Below are positions 7,594 to 15,872 of a stretch of 39,404 nt of DNA, one piece after another. Made by a program: the position numbers and the translations under genes. The notes under the pieces were generated by a model that was not told the DNA's origin, did no database searches, and saw only the letters and a program-made list of their open reading frames with translations. The number at the start of each line of letters is the position of its first letter. The first letter of the stretch is position 1. Source of the DNA: Fidelibacterota bacterium (lineage in GTDB: Bacteria; Fidelibacterota; Marinisomatia; Marinisomatales; TCS55); contig JAERSH010000003.1 of NCBI GenBank assembly GCA_016845785.1, positions 1-39,404 of the forward strand, in the 5' to 3' direction.

Positions 7594-9345
7594 TTACTTC
7601 ACAAATGTAATTGGTCGCCATTCCTGGGTATTGCCACCCACTGCTTTAATATAATAAACACCCGAAGCCATACTGTTTCCATGATCATCTTTCCCATACC
7701 AGCTTAATTGATGGTTTCCTGGACTTAAACTACCTCGATGAAGGCGCGCCACACGTCGCCCAGAAATATCCACAATATTGATTTCCACAACAGATTCCTT
7801 TAGCATATACAGAGAAAATTTCACAACACCATTAAATGGGTTCGGATAAGGATTCCCCAACGAAAACACTTGGGGTACGTTCGCATCCGTGCCGGGGACG
7901 CCATCTTCAATGGCCATATGGTAATCCCAATTGCCACCTACAGTATCTTGGCTCACCACTGCAAGATGAATGGATTTCAATCCAATGGGATCGATATTGA
8001 TGGATGGACTGCTGATAACCAAGTATGAATTATCAGTCCGTTTTAAGATAGCATTCAATTGAAGATCAGCCATGGATCCGGATTTATTATTTAGAGCCAC
8101 CTGAACAGGTTTATCTGTCACGATTTGGGTGTATTGGCCGGCAAATCGATCAAGATTTGTGGATTTCACTGTATCTTTATTTCCCACTTCAAAATTGATG
8201 GTTTTATAAATATATGGGCCATCCACCGGATAGGATTCTGCCTCTTCGTAGGCATAATCTCCTGCGCCGGGGAGAGAGGACATGATTTTATTGGCCACCA
8301 CCATCCCATTCAAGGCCTGTTGAAAAGAATATCCGCCGGGCTTTAATGCATCATGAATAGCTTGATGTGAGCCATCCGACTCTCGACTATTGGATTGCAC
8401 GGATGCTTCCATCATCCGCCGAACCATACCGCTACCGCCCATATGTTGTTCAACGTATTCGAAAAAAATAAACGAGCCATACCAATGGTATCCTGTTTCA
8501 TCCAATGCGCGATGGGGACTCTCAAACCATTTTTTCATGTATTGATAACAATCATTGATTTCGTCGTAGATTTCTTCTTCCATCCAGACAGCAGAAGATT
8601 CTAACAACCATGGTTTTTCCCATCCGTCATAACCGAATTGAATGGCATGAAAATATTCATGGGCTGCGGTTACTTTAATGTTTTCCATTTGGGGGAGGGG
8701 AAAGCTTCTGTAATTATTTCGCATGGTCATATAGCTTGTGAATGCGTTCACCTCAGTGATGGTCCCCGATTGCTCGTTGTCCCCTTTCCCTTGGGCATAT
8801 TCTTCCGGCTGTACATAACCGTAATACCGAGAAGAAAGATTTCGGACATAAACATCATAGTGTGCCGATCCGCCTTTGTCTCTTGTTCCTGAATAATAAC
8901 CATCTCCAGGTGGCTTCAAGTATCCCATTTCATAATGGAGCTTTTGGCTGACTTCATTAAATACAGTGGCCATTGAATCAATATAATCCGGCACATCATT
9001 CCCGTTATTATCTGTTACATCTACGGCATGATAGCCGGTTCGTGCATAATGGAATCGGAATAAACCATTGTCATAGATTTGATCTAATCCGACTGATTCA
9101 GCACGCTCTGCGCCGCTTCGATTTACCAATGGGGACTCAAATTTAAATCCCAATTGCTTCAGCTTGGATTGTTGCTCAAAATCGTACTCATGACCATGTT
9201 TGGCAATTTCCATGAGATGGGGTGTCAAGTGGCGGTCTGAAGTCGAGCCTATTGAAAATGCATCTTCTACCACTTGAAGAGAAATTGCTGAATTCTGACT
9301 CAATCCAATTGAAATAAAAACAGAAGTGATAAGAATCCGTTTCAT
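7594..9345 (-). CDS. Secreted gluzincin-type metalloprotease with T9SS sorting-like domain
   Basis: A 583-aa exported protein resembling the MXAN_6640-type putative metalloproteases. The signal peptide is MKRILITSVFISIGLS, with cleavage before QNS. The zinc site is HEYFH at residues 229-233 in VTAAHEYFHAIQFGYDG; downstream acidic candidates for the third ligand lie in PWLLESSAVWMEEE. Near the C-terminus, LGNPYPNPFNGVVKFSL starts a domain of about 85 residues (VVEINIVDISGRRVARL ... GNHQLSWYGKDDHGNSMASG VYYIK) typical of type IX secretion type-A sorting or FlgD-like Ig domains. It is therefore predicted to cross the outer membrane through T9SS and be anchored or released. Its ATG overlaps the stop of a 39-aa membrane protein gene by four bases (ATGA), placing it last in a four-gene operon. 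Confidence 0.85.
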   Translation of the reverse strand: MKRILITSVFISIGLSQNSAISLQVVEDAFSIGSTSDRHLTPHLMEIAKHGHEYDFEQQSKLKQLGFKFESPLVNRSGAERAESVGLDQIYDNGLFRFHYARTGYHAVDVTDNNGNDVPDYIDSMATVFNEVSQKLHYEMGYLKPPGDGYYSGTRDKGGSAHYDVYVRNLSSRYYGYVQPEEYAQGKGDNEQSGTITEVNAFTSYMTMRNNYRSFPLPQMENIKVTAAHEYFHAIQFGYDGWEKPWLLESSAVWMEEEIYDEINDCYQYMKKWFESPHRALDETGYHWYGSFIFFEYVEQHMGGSGMVRRMMEASVQSNSRESDGSHQAIHDALKPGGYSFQQALNGMVVANKIMSSLPGAGDYAYEEAESYPVDGPYIYKTINFEVGNKDTVKSTNLDRFAGQYTQIVTDKPVQVALNNKSGSMADLQLNAILKRTDNSYLVISSPSINIDPIGLKSIHLAVVSQDTVGGNWDYHMAIEDGVPGTDANVPQVFSLGNPYPNPFNGVVKFSLYMLKESVVEINIVDISGRRVARLHRGSLSPGNHQLSWYGKDDHGNSMASGVYYIKAVGGNTQEWRPITFVK

Positions 9346-9461
9346 TCAGAATCTTTCATTTTACGCTGTCGTTTTTTATACAAATAAAACCGGATAAACA
9401 GGGCCATGAGGACCATGCCAATCACATAAAACCAGGCGTAATAGGGGAGAAGCGATTTCAT
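9342..9461 (-). CDS. 39-aa single-helix membrane microprotein
   Basis: This is a short gene between two longer ones. Translation gives MKSLLPYYAWFYVIGMVLMA, then LFIRFYLYKKRQRKMKDSE and a stop. One hydrophobic helix (about residues 9-27) is followed by a strongly basic tail, so the C-terminus should be cytoplasmic. Both ends are translationally coupled: its ATG overlaps the upstream TGA and its TGA overlaps the metalloprotease ATG, each as ATGA. That double coupling is the main argument that it is a real gene. The layout recalls small helper subunits such as CcoQ or CcmD, but there is no sequence identity to claim. It may stabilise the AMIN-like membrane protein encoded before it. Confidence 0.7.
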   Translation of the reverse strand: MKSLLPYYAWFYVIGMVLMALFIRFYLYKKRQRKMKDSE

Positions 9462-10078
9462 TTTTTCTTCCCCATAATAATATTTTCATACACATAGGCT
9501 ACTGCAATGAGTCCCATGCCAACGGTCACTTCCCATCCTTTTTGATCTTCACCGGCGAGGAATCCGGCGCCTGTTAGGCCTGCCCCCATAAAATAGAGTG
9601 CTTTTGGCCAAACCGGTTTTTCCTTTTTCACCGATGGCATATCCGGTGCTCGTATGGGTTTTTCATCAGTCATGGATGCCATTACATCTGAGAGAGGAAA
9701 CCGAAGGGCAGCCAATACTTCCGGCGGAGAATCCGAATGATAAAATTCAAATTGTTCCACGGGGATGGCCATTCGAAAACCCAATTGTAATGACTCGCCC
9801 ACAGGCATGACTTCTACTTCTCTAATTGGGTATTCAATCTTCACCGATTCCAATCGAGCCGAATCTCCAATGGCTTCATAGACAGTAATGTAATACCAAG
9901 ACGTGGATATATTATACCAACCTGTGATTTGAGTGGCATTGATGGGTTGATCCGATCTCAATTGAATGGATACACCATTTTTTTTGGACGAAATGGCCAC
10001 TTCTTGAATCTTAAGAGATTGCCCCATGAGTCCTGCGGTCAGCACAATCATTAACCACAATCTATGCACGAGAATCAT
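9458..10078 (-). CDS. Envelope protein with AMIN-like domain and C-terminal hydrophobic segments
   Basis: I chose the ATG at 10078 (206 aa) because it gives a normal signal peptide, MILVHRLWLMIVLTAGLMG with cleavage before QSLK; an upstream in-frame ATG at 10135 would add an unlikely N-terminus lying within the preceding gene. The mature N-terminal part (VAISSKKNGVSIQLRSDQPI ... ESLQLGFRMAIPVEQFEFYH ... EVLAALRFPL) has the strand pattern of AMIN domains, which bind peptidoglycan or secretins. The C-terminal part has two glycine-rich hydrophobic stretches (ALYFMGAGLTGAGFLAG and VTVGMGLIAVAYVYENII). The start lies within the end of the 103-aa gene (17-base overlap), and its stop overlaps the microprotein start. 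The domain name is moderate in confidence. Confidence 0.6.
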   Translation of the reverse strand: MILVHRLWLMIVLTAGLMGQSLKIQEVAISSKKNGVSIQLRSDQPINATQITGWYNISTSWYYITVYEAIGDSARLESVKIEYPIREVEVMPVGESLQLGFRMAIPVEQFEFYHSDSPPEVLAALRFPLSDVMASMTDEKPIRAPDMPSVKKEKPVWPKALYFMGAGLTGAGFLAGEDQKGWEVTVGMGLIAVAYVYENIIMGKKK

Positions 10079-10373
10079 CCATATTATTTTGATAATCTTT
10101 GATACCCCTTTCAAATCCATCCATGATGGCATCAATCACAGTTTCAGATCGAATATTATTTATCATAGCCAGCACCAATATGGGATATACTTCTTGTGGA
10201 AGAATGGGTTCCAGAATCTCAAACGGATCTTCTTTATCCAAAATTTCATCCATAGTTAGCCCATGATTCAATTTGCTTTGCAACTCCTCTTGAATTGAAA
10301 AAATATATGTTGAAAGATCTTCTCTGGAGAAAGAAAGCAAATCTTGGGTGGTCGGATTGGATATTTTGGCCAT
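10062..10373 (-). CDS. 103-aa acidic helical protein, unknown
   Basis: The reading frame extends upstream to 10682, but that part lies antisense over the well-supported outer-membrane protein gene and reads as unlikely protein (many Cys, Arg and Asn). The ATG at 10373 has a purine-rich AAGGG five bases upstream and gives MAKISNPTTQDLLSFSRED. The protein is cytosolic, acidic and helical (DEILDKEDPFEILEPILPQE, VIDAIMDGFERGIKDY). No family is recognised. It is the first gene of the four-gene minus-strand unit ending in the T9SS metalloprotease and is divergent from the barrel gene at 10467, leaving about 90 bases for two promoters. Confidence 0.6.
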   Translation of the reverse strand: MAKISNPTTQDLLSFSREDLSTYIFSIQEELQSKLNHGLTMDEILDKEDPFEILEPILPQEVYPILVLAMINNIRSETVIDAIMDGFERGIKDYQNNMDDSRA

Positions 10374-10426
10374 TTGACCCTTGAATTTAGGTGGTTCGAA
10401 CCTTGGAGAAAATAGGGATTTAGAGA

Positions 10427-10458
10427 TTGGACACCAATCGGTACTCAAGGTAATTTCG
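10427..10458 (+). promoter_or_regulatory. Bacteroidetes-like promoter of the barrel-alaS operon
   Basis: TTG (10427-10429), exactly 21 bases, then TAATTTCG (10451-10458). The ATG begins eight bases after the box, so the predicted leader is only a few bases and there is no Shine-Dalgarno sequence. The same TTG-N21-TAnnTTCG arrangement occurs at rpsT, and the TTC variant at the crp-like and M3 peptidase genes. Confidence 0.55.
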
Positions 10459-10466
10459 CACCACTT

Positions 10467-12026
10467 ATGAGAATACCTCGGAAGCCATTTCTCATCACTA
10501 TCCTTGCAGCCATTTTGGTTGTCCCTATACCTGCACAAATGAAAAGCCAAGGTGCAGTAGGTTCTGTTACCATTGATGGCAAGGTCTGGAATCAAATTGC
10601 CATGCGGCCTGTCATCCCCTTCGGAAAATGGGGTGTCGCTCTTGATTTGGTCATCTATTTTGATGCCCAAGGGAATATCCATTCAGATGAATGGGATTTT
10701 TCATCGGGACGTGCCATCAAAAATACCCTCATTGATAAAATATATTATATCCGATATGGGTTTCCCGGCGATCCCATTTATGCAAAAATCGGTGCAATAG
10801 ACCGTGTGGATTTGGGTTACGGTATTTTGGTGAATGGATATTCCAATAATATGCTCTATCCCCAAGAAAGAAAAATTGGGTTGAATTTCGAACGAAATAC
10901 ACGATCATATAATTTCGAAGGTTTTGCCAACGATTTTAAAGAAAATGTAGGCTTATTTGGTGGACGAATCAGTACAAGAAAGATTATGGGATTGCCCATA
11001 GGATTTTCTGTGGTGGCCGATCGAAATCAATATCTAGGATTAAAAGATAGCGATGGGGACGGCCGCCCCAATATTGTAGATGATTTCCCTAATGATGATG
11101 CGTGGTGGGTAGATACGGACGGAGATGGCCTCGCCGATAATGATGCGTTAGAATGGGATATTGATGGTGATGGCGTTACGGATACGTTGGGGGCGCACAT
11201 TCCCGGGTATGATGGTCCTGTCGTGGCATTGGATACCGATATTCAGCGAAAAGGTGATCCGATAAATGTGAGTAAGGATACAGACAATATTATGGCATTT
11301 GCCATTGATATCGGTTACCCATTGGTTACGCGGGATAAATTTTCCGTATCCATGTATGCCCAAATGGCCCAAATGATTGGAGAAACATTTCATCCCAGCA
11401 CAGGAGAAAAATTGAGTTTGGGGTTGGGAATGGTGCCATTTGGTCTTTCATCTCGGTTTGGTCCGGCCCGATTTAATTTTGAATACCGCATGATGCCGGA
11501 TGGACGATTTGAATTCAATTATTGGAATCGCCTTTATGAAATTGAACGGGTGGGATTTTCGAAAAGTCAATCCAATCAAATAATTCTAAAGACAAAAGAA
11601 TCAAGATTGGGTCGATACGGGCCCCAAAAAGGGTATTTTGCCCGAATGGTGCTGAATATGGGATCTATGCTAGAAGCCAGCGCATCTTATCACGATATGA
11701 TCGGTGAATTATGGTCAGCATCAGAAAAAGAATTTGTAGAGGATAATAATCAAACATTTTTGGCATCTTTGCGATTGAAAAAATCGATCAGTAAAATTCA
11801 GTATGCCCGCGCATTTTATCAGCAGAGAAATGTGCCAAATCCGTTTAAATTCGACTATTCAGAAAGTACAATTCTTGGCTATCAATTGGGGATTAGTATG
11901 GGGCAAGGGTTGGTACTGAATTATACATTCCGTCGGTCATTCCGAGATGTGAATGGGGATGGACGCATTAGCGGTGACAGCGAAACAATAGACATAACAA
12001 CCATAGAGACTTCTTTTTCATTTTGA
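10467..12026 (+). CDS. Outer-membrane beta-barrel protein with calcium-type (TSP3-like) repeats
   Basis: A 519-aa protein with the signal peptide MRIPRKPFLITILAAILVVPIPA, cleavage before QMKS. Alternating hydrophobic strands fill most of the length, and the last residues (TTIETSFSF) have the aromatic C-terminal signature used for outer-membrane barrel insertion. Around residues 193-245 there are Asp-rich loops, DSDGDGRPNIVDD, DTDGDGLADND and DIDGDGVTD, of the thrombospondin type 3 / EF-hand-like calcium-binding kind, and a fourth, DVNGDGRISGD, near the end. The repeats probably form an extracellular or periplasmic loop. It starts the run that includes alaS four bases downstream. The transported substrate, if any, cannot be told. 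Confidence 0.8.
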   Translation: MRIPRKPFLITILAAILVVPIPAQMKSQGAVGSVTIDGKVWNQIAMRPVIPFGKWGVALDLVIYFDAQGNIHSDEWDFSSGRAIKNTLIDKIYYIRYGFPGDPIYAKIGAIDRVDLGYGILVNGYSNNMLYPQERKIGLNFERNTRSYNFEGFANDFKENVGLFGGRISTRKIMGLPIGFSVVADRNQYLGLKDSDGDGRPNIVDDFPNDDAWWVDTDGDGLADNDALEWDIDGDGVTDTLGAHIPGYDGPVVALDTDIQRKGDPINVSKDTDNIMAFAIDIGYPLVTRDKFSVSMYAQMAQMIGETFHPSTGEKLSLGLGMVPFGLSSRFGPARFNFEYRMMPDGRFEFNYWNRLYEIERVGFSKSQSNQIILKTKESRLGRYGPQKGYFARMVLNMGSMLEASASYHDMIGELWSASEKEFVEDNNQTFLASLRLKKSISKIQYARAFYQQRNVPNPFKFDYSESTILGYQLGISMGQGLVLNYTFRRSFRDVNGDGRISGDSETIDITTIETSFSF

Positions 12027-12030
12027 TATC

Positions 12031-14613
12031 ATGAAAAGCCAAGACATACGTAACGCATTTATCGATTACTTTAAATCCAAGGATCACAGGTTTGTGCGCA
12101 GTTCCCCTGTAGTGCCTATCGACGATCCAACCCTATTATTTACTAATGCAGGAATGAACCAATTCAAACCCATTTTTCTCGACCAAAAGCAGGCAGACCA
12201 TCCCCGGGCAGTGAATAGTCAAAAGTGTATTCGCGTGAGCGGAAAGCATAATGATCTTGAAGAAGTGGGGGTAGATACCTTTCACCATACGTTTTTTGAA
12301 ATGTTGGGTAATTGGTCCTTTGGAGACTATTACAAAGCAGAAGCCATAGAATGGGCATGGGAATTATTTACAGATGTGTGGGGATTGGATAAAAATCGAC
12401 TGTGGGCTACCGTATATCATGAAGACGATGAAGCGTTCGAGCTCTGGCCGAAAGTAACGGATATTGATCCGGCGCGTGTGTTAAAATGCGGTAAAAAAGA
12501 TAATTTTTGGGAAATGGGTGAAACTGGACCATGTGGACCCTGTTCCGAAATTCATTATTATATTGGAGAAGATTCCAGTCAACAAACGCCGGATGGGGTT
12601 AATGTAACGGATGAATATTGGGAATTATGGAATTTGGTTTTCATCCAGAACAATCGATTGGCCGATGGTCGTTTAGAAAATCTGCCCGCAAAGCATGTGG
12701 ATACAGGGGCTGGATTTGAACGCATCGTATCGGTTATGCAGAAAAAGTATAATAATTACGCCACGGATTTATTCATGCCCATCATTGAGAAAACTGAAGC
12801 ATTGACGGGTATGTCATATTCTAAAAATCCGGTTCCGTTTCAGGTGATTGCAGATCATATTCGGATGTTATCCTTTTCTATTGCAGATGGGGGTATGCCC
12901 GGAAATGAAGGGCGAGGTTATGTGCTGCGGCGGATTCTCCGTCGGGCAGCCCGTTTTGGTCGCACATTGAATCAGCATGACCCATTTATCTTTGAATTGG
13001 TAAAAACTGTGGGCGATGTCATGGGAGATATTTTCCCAGAAGTAGTGGAGAAACAATCCCATATTGAGAAGGTGATCGGTGCGGAAGAATCGGCTTTTGG
13101 AGATACCTTAGATCGAGGATTGAATCATTTCGATAAAGTGTTATCCAATCTTTCGGGAGATATCATTTCAGGAGATGAAGCATTCAAGCTGTATGACACA
13201 TTTGGATTCCCGCTCGATTTGACCCAACTCATGGCGAGGGAAAATGGTCTCTCTGTCGATGAAAATGGATTTAATGAAGCCATGGCGGCCCAAAAGCAGC
13301 GCGCAAAAGCTGCGGGGAAATTTGTTGCAGAATCATCTGACTTGGAATGGGTAACCGTTTCAGAAGGAATTGATTCCGATTTTAAAGGGTATGAGACTAC
13401 ATCCACATCCGCGCAAATTCGACGATATGTCGCTCAAGGCGATGACATCCTAGTGGTGCTAGATCAAACGCCATTCTACGCAGAATCCGGGGGGCAAATA
13501 GGTGATACGGGGGCCATTAAAGGTGAAGGTGTTGAACTTGCCGTGAATGATGTAAAAAAGGATGGCGAATCATTCATCCATTATTGTGAGGGTAGTATTA
13601 AAGCGGATGTGCGTGGTGGTGTTGATTGTGAAGTGGATGAGGATCGTAGACAAAATATTCGGAAAAACCATACAGCCACACACCTGATGCATAAAGCTTT
13701 AAAGACGGTTTTGGGCGATCATGTTCAGCAAGCAGGGTCATTAGTCCACCCAGATTATTTACGTTTTGATTTGACGCACTTTGAAAAAATTACTCCAGAA
13801 GAAATTAATAGAATTGAAAAAGTAGTCAATGACCAAGTATTGAAAAATACGGAGTTGAGCGTATCAGTTAAATCTTTTGATGATGCAAAAAAAGAAGGGG
13901 CAGTTGCCATGTTTGGGGAAAAATATGGTGATGAAGTCCGTGTCATTACAGTGGGCGATTTCTCAAAAGAGTTATGTGGTGGTACTCATGTAGATCGCAC
14001 AGGGGATATTGGCTTTTTTAAAATTATTGAAGAATCCTCATTGGCTGCGGGTGTGCGCCGTATTGTAGCTGTTACGGGACCTAAAGCAGTCACTACTGTT
14101 CAAGATCAATCTGACGCATTGGCATCCGTTACATCTCAATTGAATTGCAGTGTAGATCAGTTAAGCGAAAGGGTTTCGAAACTTCTTTCTCAGAAAAAAA
14201 CTCTAGAAAAAGAATTAAAACAGCGGAAAAAAACCGGATCGGCATTTAATGTCAAATCCTTGGTAGAAAAAGGGCAATCCATTGGAGATCACAATGTAGT
14301 GGTGAACATGACGGAAGCGGGATCCATGGATGAATTGAAAGATTTGGGTGATGCATTGCTCAGTGGACTAAAAAGCGGTGTGGGCGTCCTCGGTGCTGAG
14401 GGAGAAAAACCCATGCTGGTTGTGGTGGTCAGTCCTGATTTGGTAAAAAGTGGAACAAAAGCAGGGAATTTGGCAAAAGAGATTGGTGCTGTTATGGGCG
14501 GTGGCGGTGGCGGAAAACCTCATTTGGCCACAGCTGGCGGTAAAGATTTAAATGATTTAAAATTGGCTATGGAAGCCAGTTTTGAAATCATAAAAAACAC
14601 AATTGAAGGATAA
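12031..14613 (+). CDS. alaS: Alanyl-tRNA synthetase
   Basis: Charges tRNA-Ala with alanine in the cytosol. At 860 aa it is the normal full-length bacterial form. The class II catalytic core is seen at the N-terminus (RSSPVVPIDDPTLLFTNAGM, KCIRVSGKHNDLEEVG, FFEMLGNWSFGDYYK, GPCGPCSEIHY). The editing domain carries the zinc motif: H547 and H551 in HTATH, and C649 and H653 in CGGTH. A coiled-coil region (QLSERVSKLLSQKKTLEKE) and a C-Ala/DHHA1 domain with the glycine-rich MGGGGGGKPHLATAGG complete the protein. It begins four bases after the barrel gene, and no T-box or leader peptide separates them, so it appears to be expressed from the barrel-gene promoter. Confidence 0.98.
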   Translation: MKSQDIRNAFIDYFKSKDHRFVRSSPVVPIDDPTLLFTNAGMNQFKPIFLDQKQADHPRAVNSQKCIRVSGKHNDLEEVGVDTFHHTFFEMLGNWSFGDYYKAEAIEWAWELFTDVWGLDKNRLWATVYHEDDEAFELWPKVTDIDPARVLKCGKKDNFWEMGETGPCGPCSEIHYYIGEDSSQQTPDGVNVTDEYWELWNLVFIQNNRLADGRLENLPAKHVDTGAGFERIVSVMQKKYNNYATDLFMPIIEKTEALTGMSYSKNPVPFQVIADHIRMLSFSIADGGMPGNEGRGYVLRRILRRAARFGRTLNQHDPFIFELVKTVGDVMGDIFPEVVEKQSHIEKVIGAEESAFGDTLDRGLNHFDKVLSNLSGDIISGDEAFKLYDTFGFPLDLTQLMARENGLSVDENGFNEAMAAQKQRAKAAGKFVAESSDLEWVTVSEGIDSDFKGYETTSTSAQIRRYVAQGDDILVVLDQTPFYAESGGQIGDTGAIKGEGVELAVNDVKKDGESFIHYCEGSIKADVRGGVDCEVDEDRRQNIRKNHTATHLMHKALKTVLGDHVQQAGSLVHPDYLRFDLTHFEKITPEEINRIEKVVNDQVLKNTELSVSVKSFDDAKKEGAVAMFGEKYGDEVRVITVGDFSKELCGGTHVDRTGDIGFFKIIEESSLAAGVRRIVAVTGPKAVTTVQDQSDALASVTSQLNCSVDQLSERVSKLLSQKKTLEKELKQRKKTGSAFNVKSLVEKGQSIGDHNVVVNMTEAGSMDELKDLGDALLSGLKSGVGVLGAEGEKPMLVVVVSPDLVKSGTKAGNLAKEIGAVMGGGGGGKPHLATAGGKDLNDLKLAMEASFEIIKNTIEG

Positions 14614-14621
14614 AATAGTAT

Positions 14622-15047
14622 ATGCAATTCAAACAAGACGGTGATACCTACATTATCTATGTGGAACAAGATGAGCCCATTATGGAAACATTGACACAGT
14701 TTTGTAAAGATCGAAACATTGTAAATGGACAATTGTCGGGGATTGGGGCAATCAAAGATATTGACTTTGGCGCCTATGATCTTGATAATAAGGAATATGT
14801 TCGATATCAATATGATGGGCTTTGGGAATTGACCTCTTATCAAGGGAATGTACTCCTCAAAGATGGGGAACCCTTCATCCATGCTCACATCACTATCAGT
14901 GACCATAATTTGGATATGAAAGGCGGTCATTTATTCGAAGCCAAAGTGGGTGCCGTTGGTGAATTTGTATTAAGAAAAATTGATACAGACGGCAAACGGG
15001 AGCATGACCCGAATATCGGTCTGTATTGCATGGCCTTTAAAGATTAG
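14622..15047 (+). CDS. PPC/DUF296 domain protein
   Basis: A 141-aa single-domain protein of the PPC (plants and prokaryotes conserved, DUF296) family. The hallmark region FIHAHITISDHNLDMKGGHL is present, with its HAH and GGH histidines. Plant members carry AT-hooks and bind DNA; the stand-alone bacterial members form trimers with metal-like His clusters and no settled function. There is no AT-hook here. The gene follows alaS by eight bases and precedes RidA by a few, so it belongs to an amino-acid-related operon; a link to that metabolism is inference. Confidence 0.88.
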   Translation: MQFKQDGDTYIIYVEQDEPIMETLTQFCKDRNIVNGQLSGIGAIKDIDFGAYDLDNKEYVRYQYDGLWELTSYQGNVLLKDGEPFIHAHITISDHNLDMKGGHLFEAKVGAVGEFVLRKIDTDGKREHDPNIGLYCMAFKD

Positions 15048-15055
15048 GAGATATG

Positions 15056-15439
15056 ATGAAAAGAACAGTCATTACAGATGCACACGCTCCGAATCCAATC
15101 GGCTCCTATAATCAGGCTGTGATTGCCAATGGATTTGTATTTACTGCCGGCCAGATTGCCATAGACCCCGATACAGGAGAAATGGTGACAGATAGCTTTA
15201 AGGCTAGGGTAGAACAGGTATTTAAAAATATATCCGCTATTTTGGATCGGGCCGGAACAGATCTCAATCATGTGGTGAAGTTCACCGTATTTTTAACGGA
15301 TATGGGGAATTATGCTGAAGTAAATGAGGTATTTAATGCCTGGTTAGATGAGGCCAATGCCCCTGCAAGATCACTGGTTTCTGTGAAAGGCTTACCGGCC
15401 GGTACTGACGTTGAAATTGAGTGCATCGCCACTGTTTAA
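15056..15439 (+). CDS. ridA: RidA family reactive enamine/imine deaminase
   Basis: A 127-aa protein of the YjgF/YER057c/UK114 (Rid) family. Such enzymes hydrolyse reactive 2-aminoacrylate-type enamines and imines released by PLP enzymes. Family signatures are present: IGSYNQAVIANGFVFTAGQI near the start and the Arg-containing APARSLVSVKGLPAGTDVEI near the end, with the substrate-binding Arg and terminal Glu conserved. Two ATGs exist, at 15053 and 15056; AGGAG at 15046-15050 sits five bases before the second, which I prefer. It lies between the PPC gene and a DUF5683 gene in the alaS operon. Confidence 0.93.
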   Translation: MKRTVITDAHAPNPIGSYNQAVIANGFVFTAGQIAIDPDTGEMVTDSFKARVEQVFKNISAILDRAGTDLNHVVKFTVFLTDMGNYAEVNEVFNAWLDEANAPARSLVSVKGLPAGTDVEIECIATV

Positions 15440-15872
15440 TCATTTATTGATACGGGGAATATTATTTATCCTATTGGGGATGGGTTTCCTTTTGGGACAG
15501 GCACAGGATTCAACCCAGCAAAAATCCCCAAGCGAAGCCGTAAAACGGGCAATGCTATTTCCAGGTGGAGGGCAATTTTATAATGAGCAACCAATTAAAG
15601 GGATGCTATTAGTGGGGGCGGCAATTGGATCTGCATTTCTCTACATGGATAATGCGAATAAATACACCAATTATTCCGGAGATGACCCATCTCAAAAGGC
15701 AACCTATTTAAAGCTGAGAAACAAATATGGATGGTGGATTGGGATTGTCTATATTTACGGCCTTCTGGATGCTATTGTAGAGGCACATTTGCATTCATTT
15801 AAGGCAGTCATGTCAGAAGATTTAGAGCAACCGAAAACAGAGGACGAAAAGGAAAATGAGTCAAAATCGTGA
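15411..15872 (+). CDS. DUF5683-like small membrane protein
   Basis: Up to 153 aa. The frame opens with TTG codons only: 15411 overlaps RidA by 29 bases, while TTG at 15447 would start eight bases after the RidA stop and leave 141 aa. Either gives an export signal (IRGILFILLGMGFLLG, cleavage before QAQDS). The core SEAVKRAMLFPGGGQFYNEQ, followed by a hydrophobic segment and ending in WWIGIVYIYGLLDAIVEAHL, matches the DUF5683 pattern common in FCB envelope proteins, with two helices after the signal peptide. The C-terminus is charged and overlaps the symporter start by 17 bases. Function unknown; the start is uncertain. Confidence 0.7.
   Translation: MKLSASPLFNHLLIRGILFILLGMGFLLGQAQDSTQQKSPSEAVKRAMLFPGGGQFYNEQPIKGMLLVGAAIGSAFLYMDNANKYTNYSGDDPSQKATYLKLRNKYGWWIGIVYIYGLLDAIVEAHLHSFKAVMSEDLEQPKTEDEKENESKS

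Noticed and set aside
10374-10682. N-terminal extension of the 103-aa gene
   Set aside because: It overlaps the signal peptide and first strands of the outer-membrane protein on the other strand; the ATG at 10373 has a ribosome binding site and gives a sensible start.
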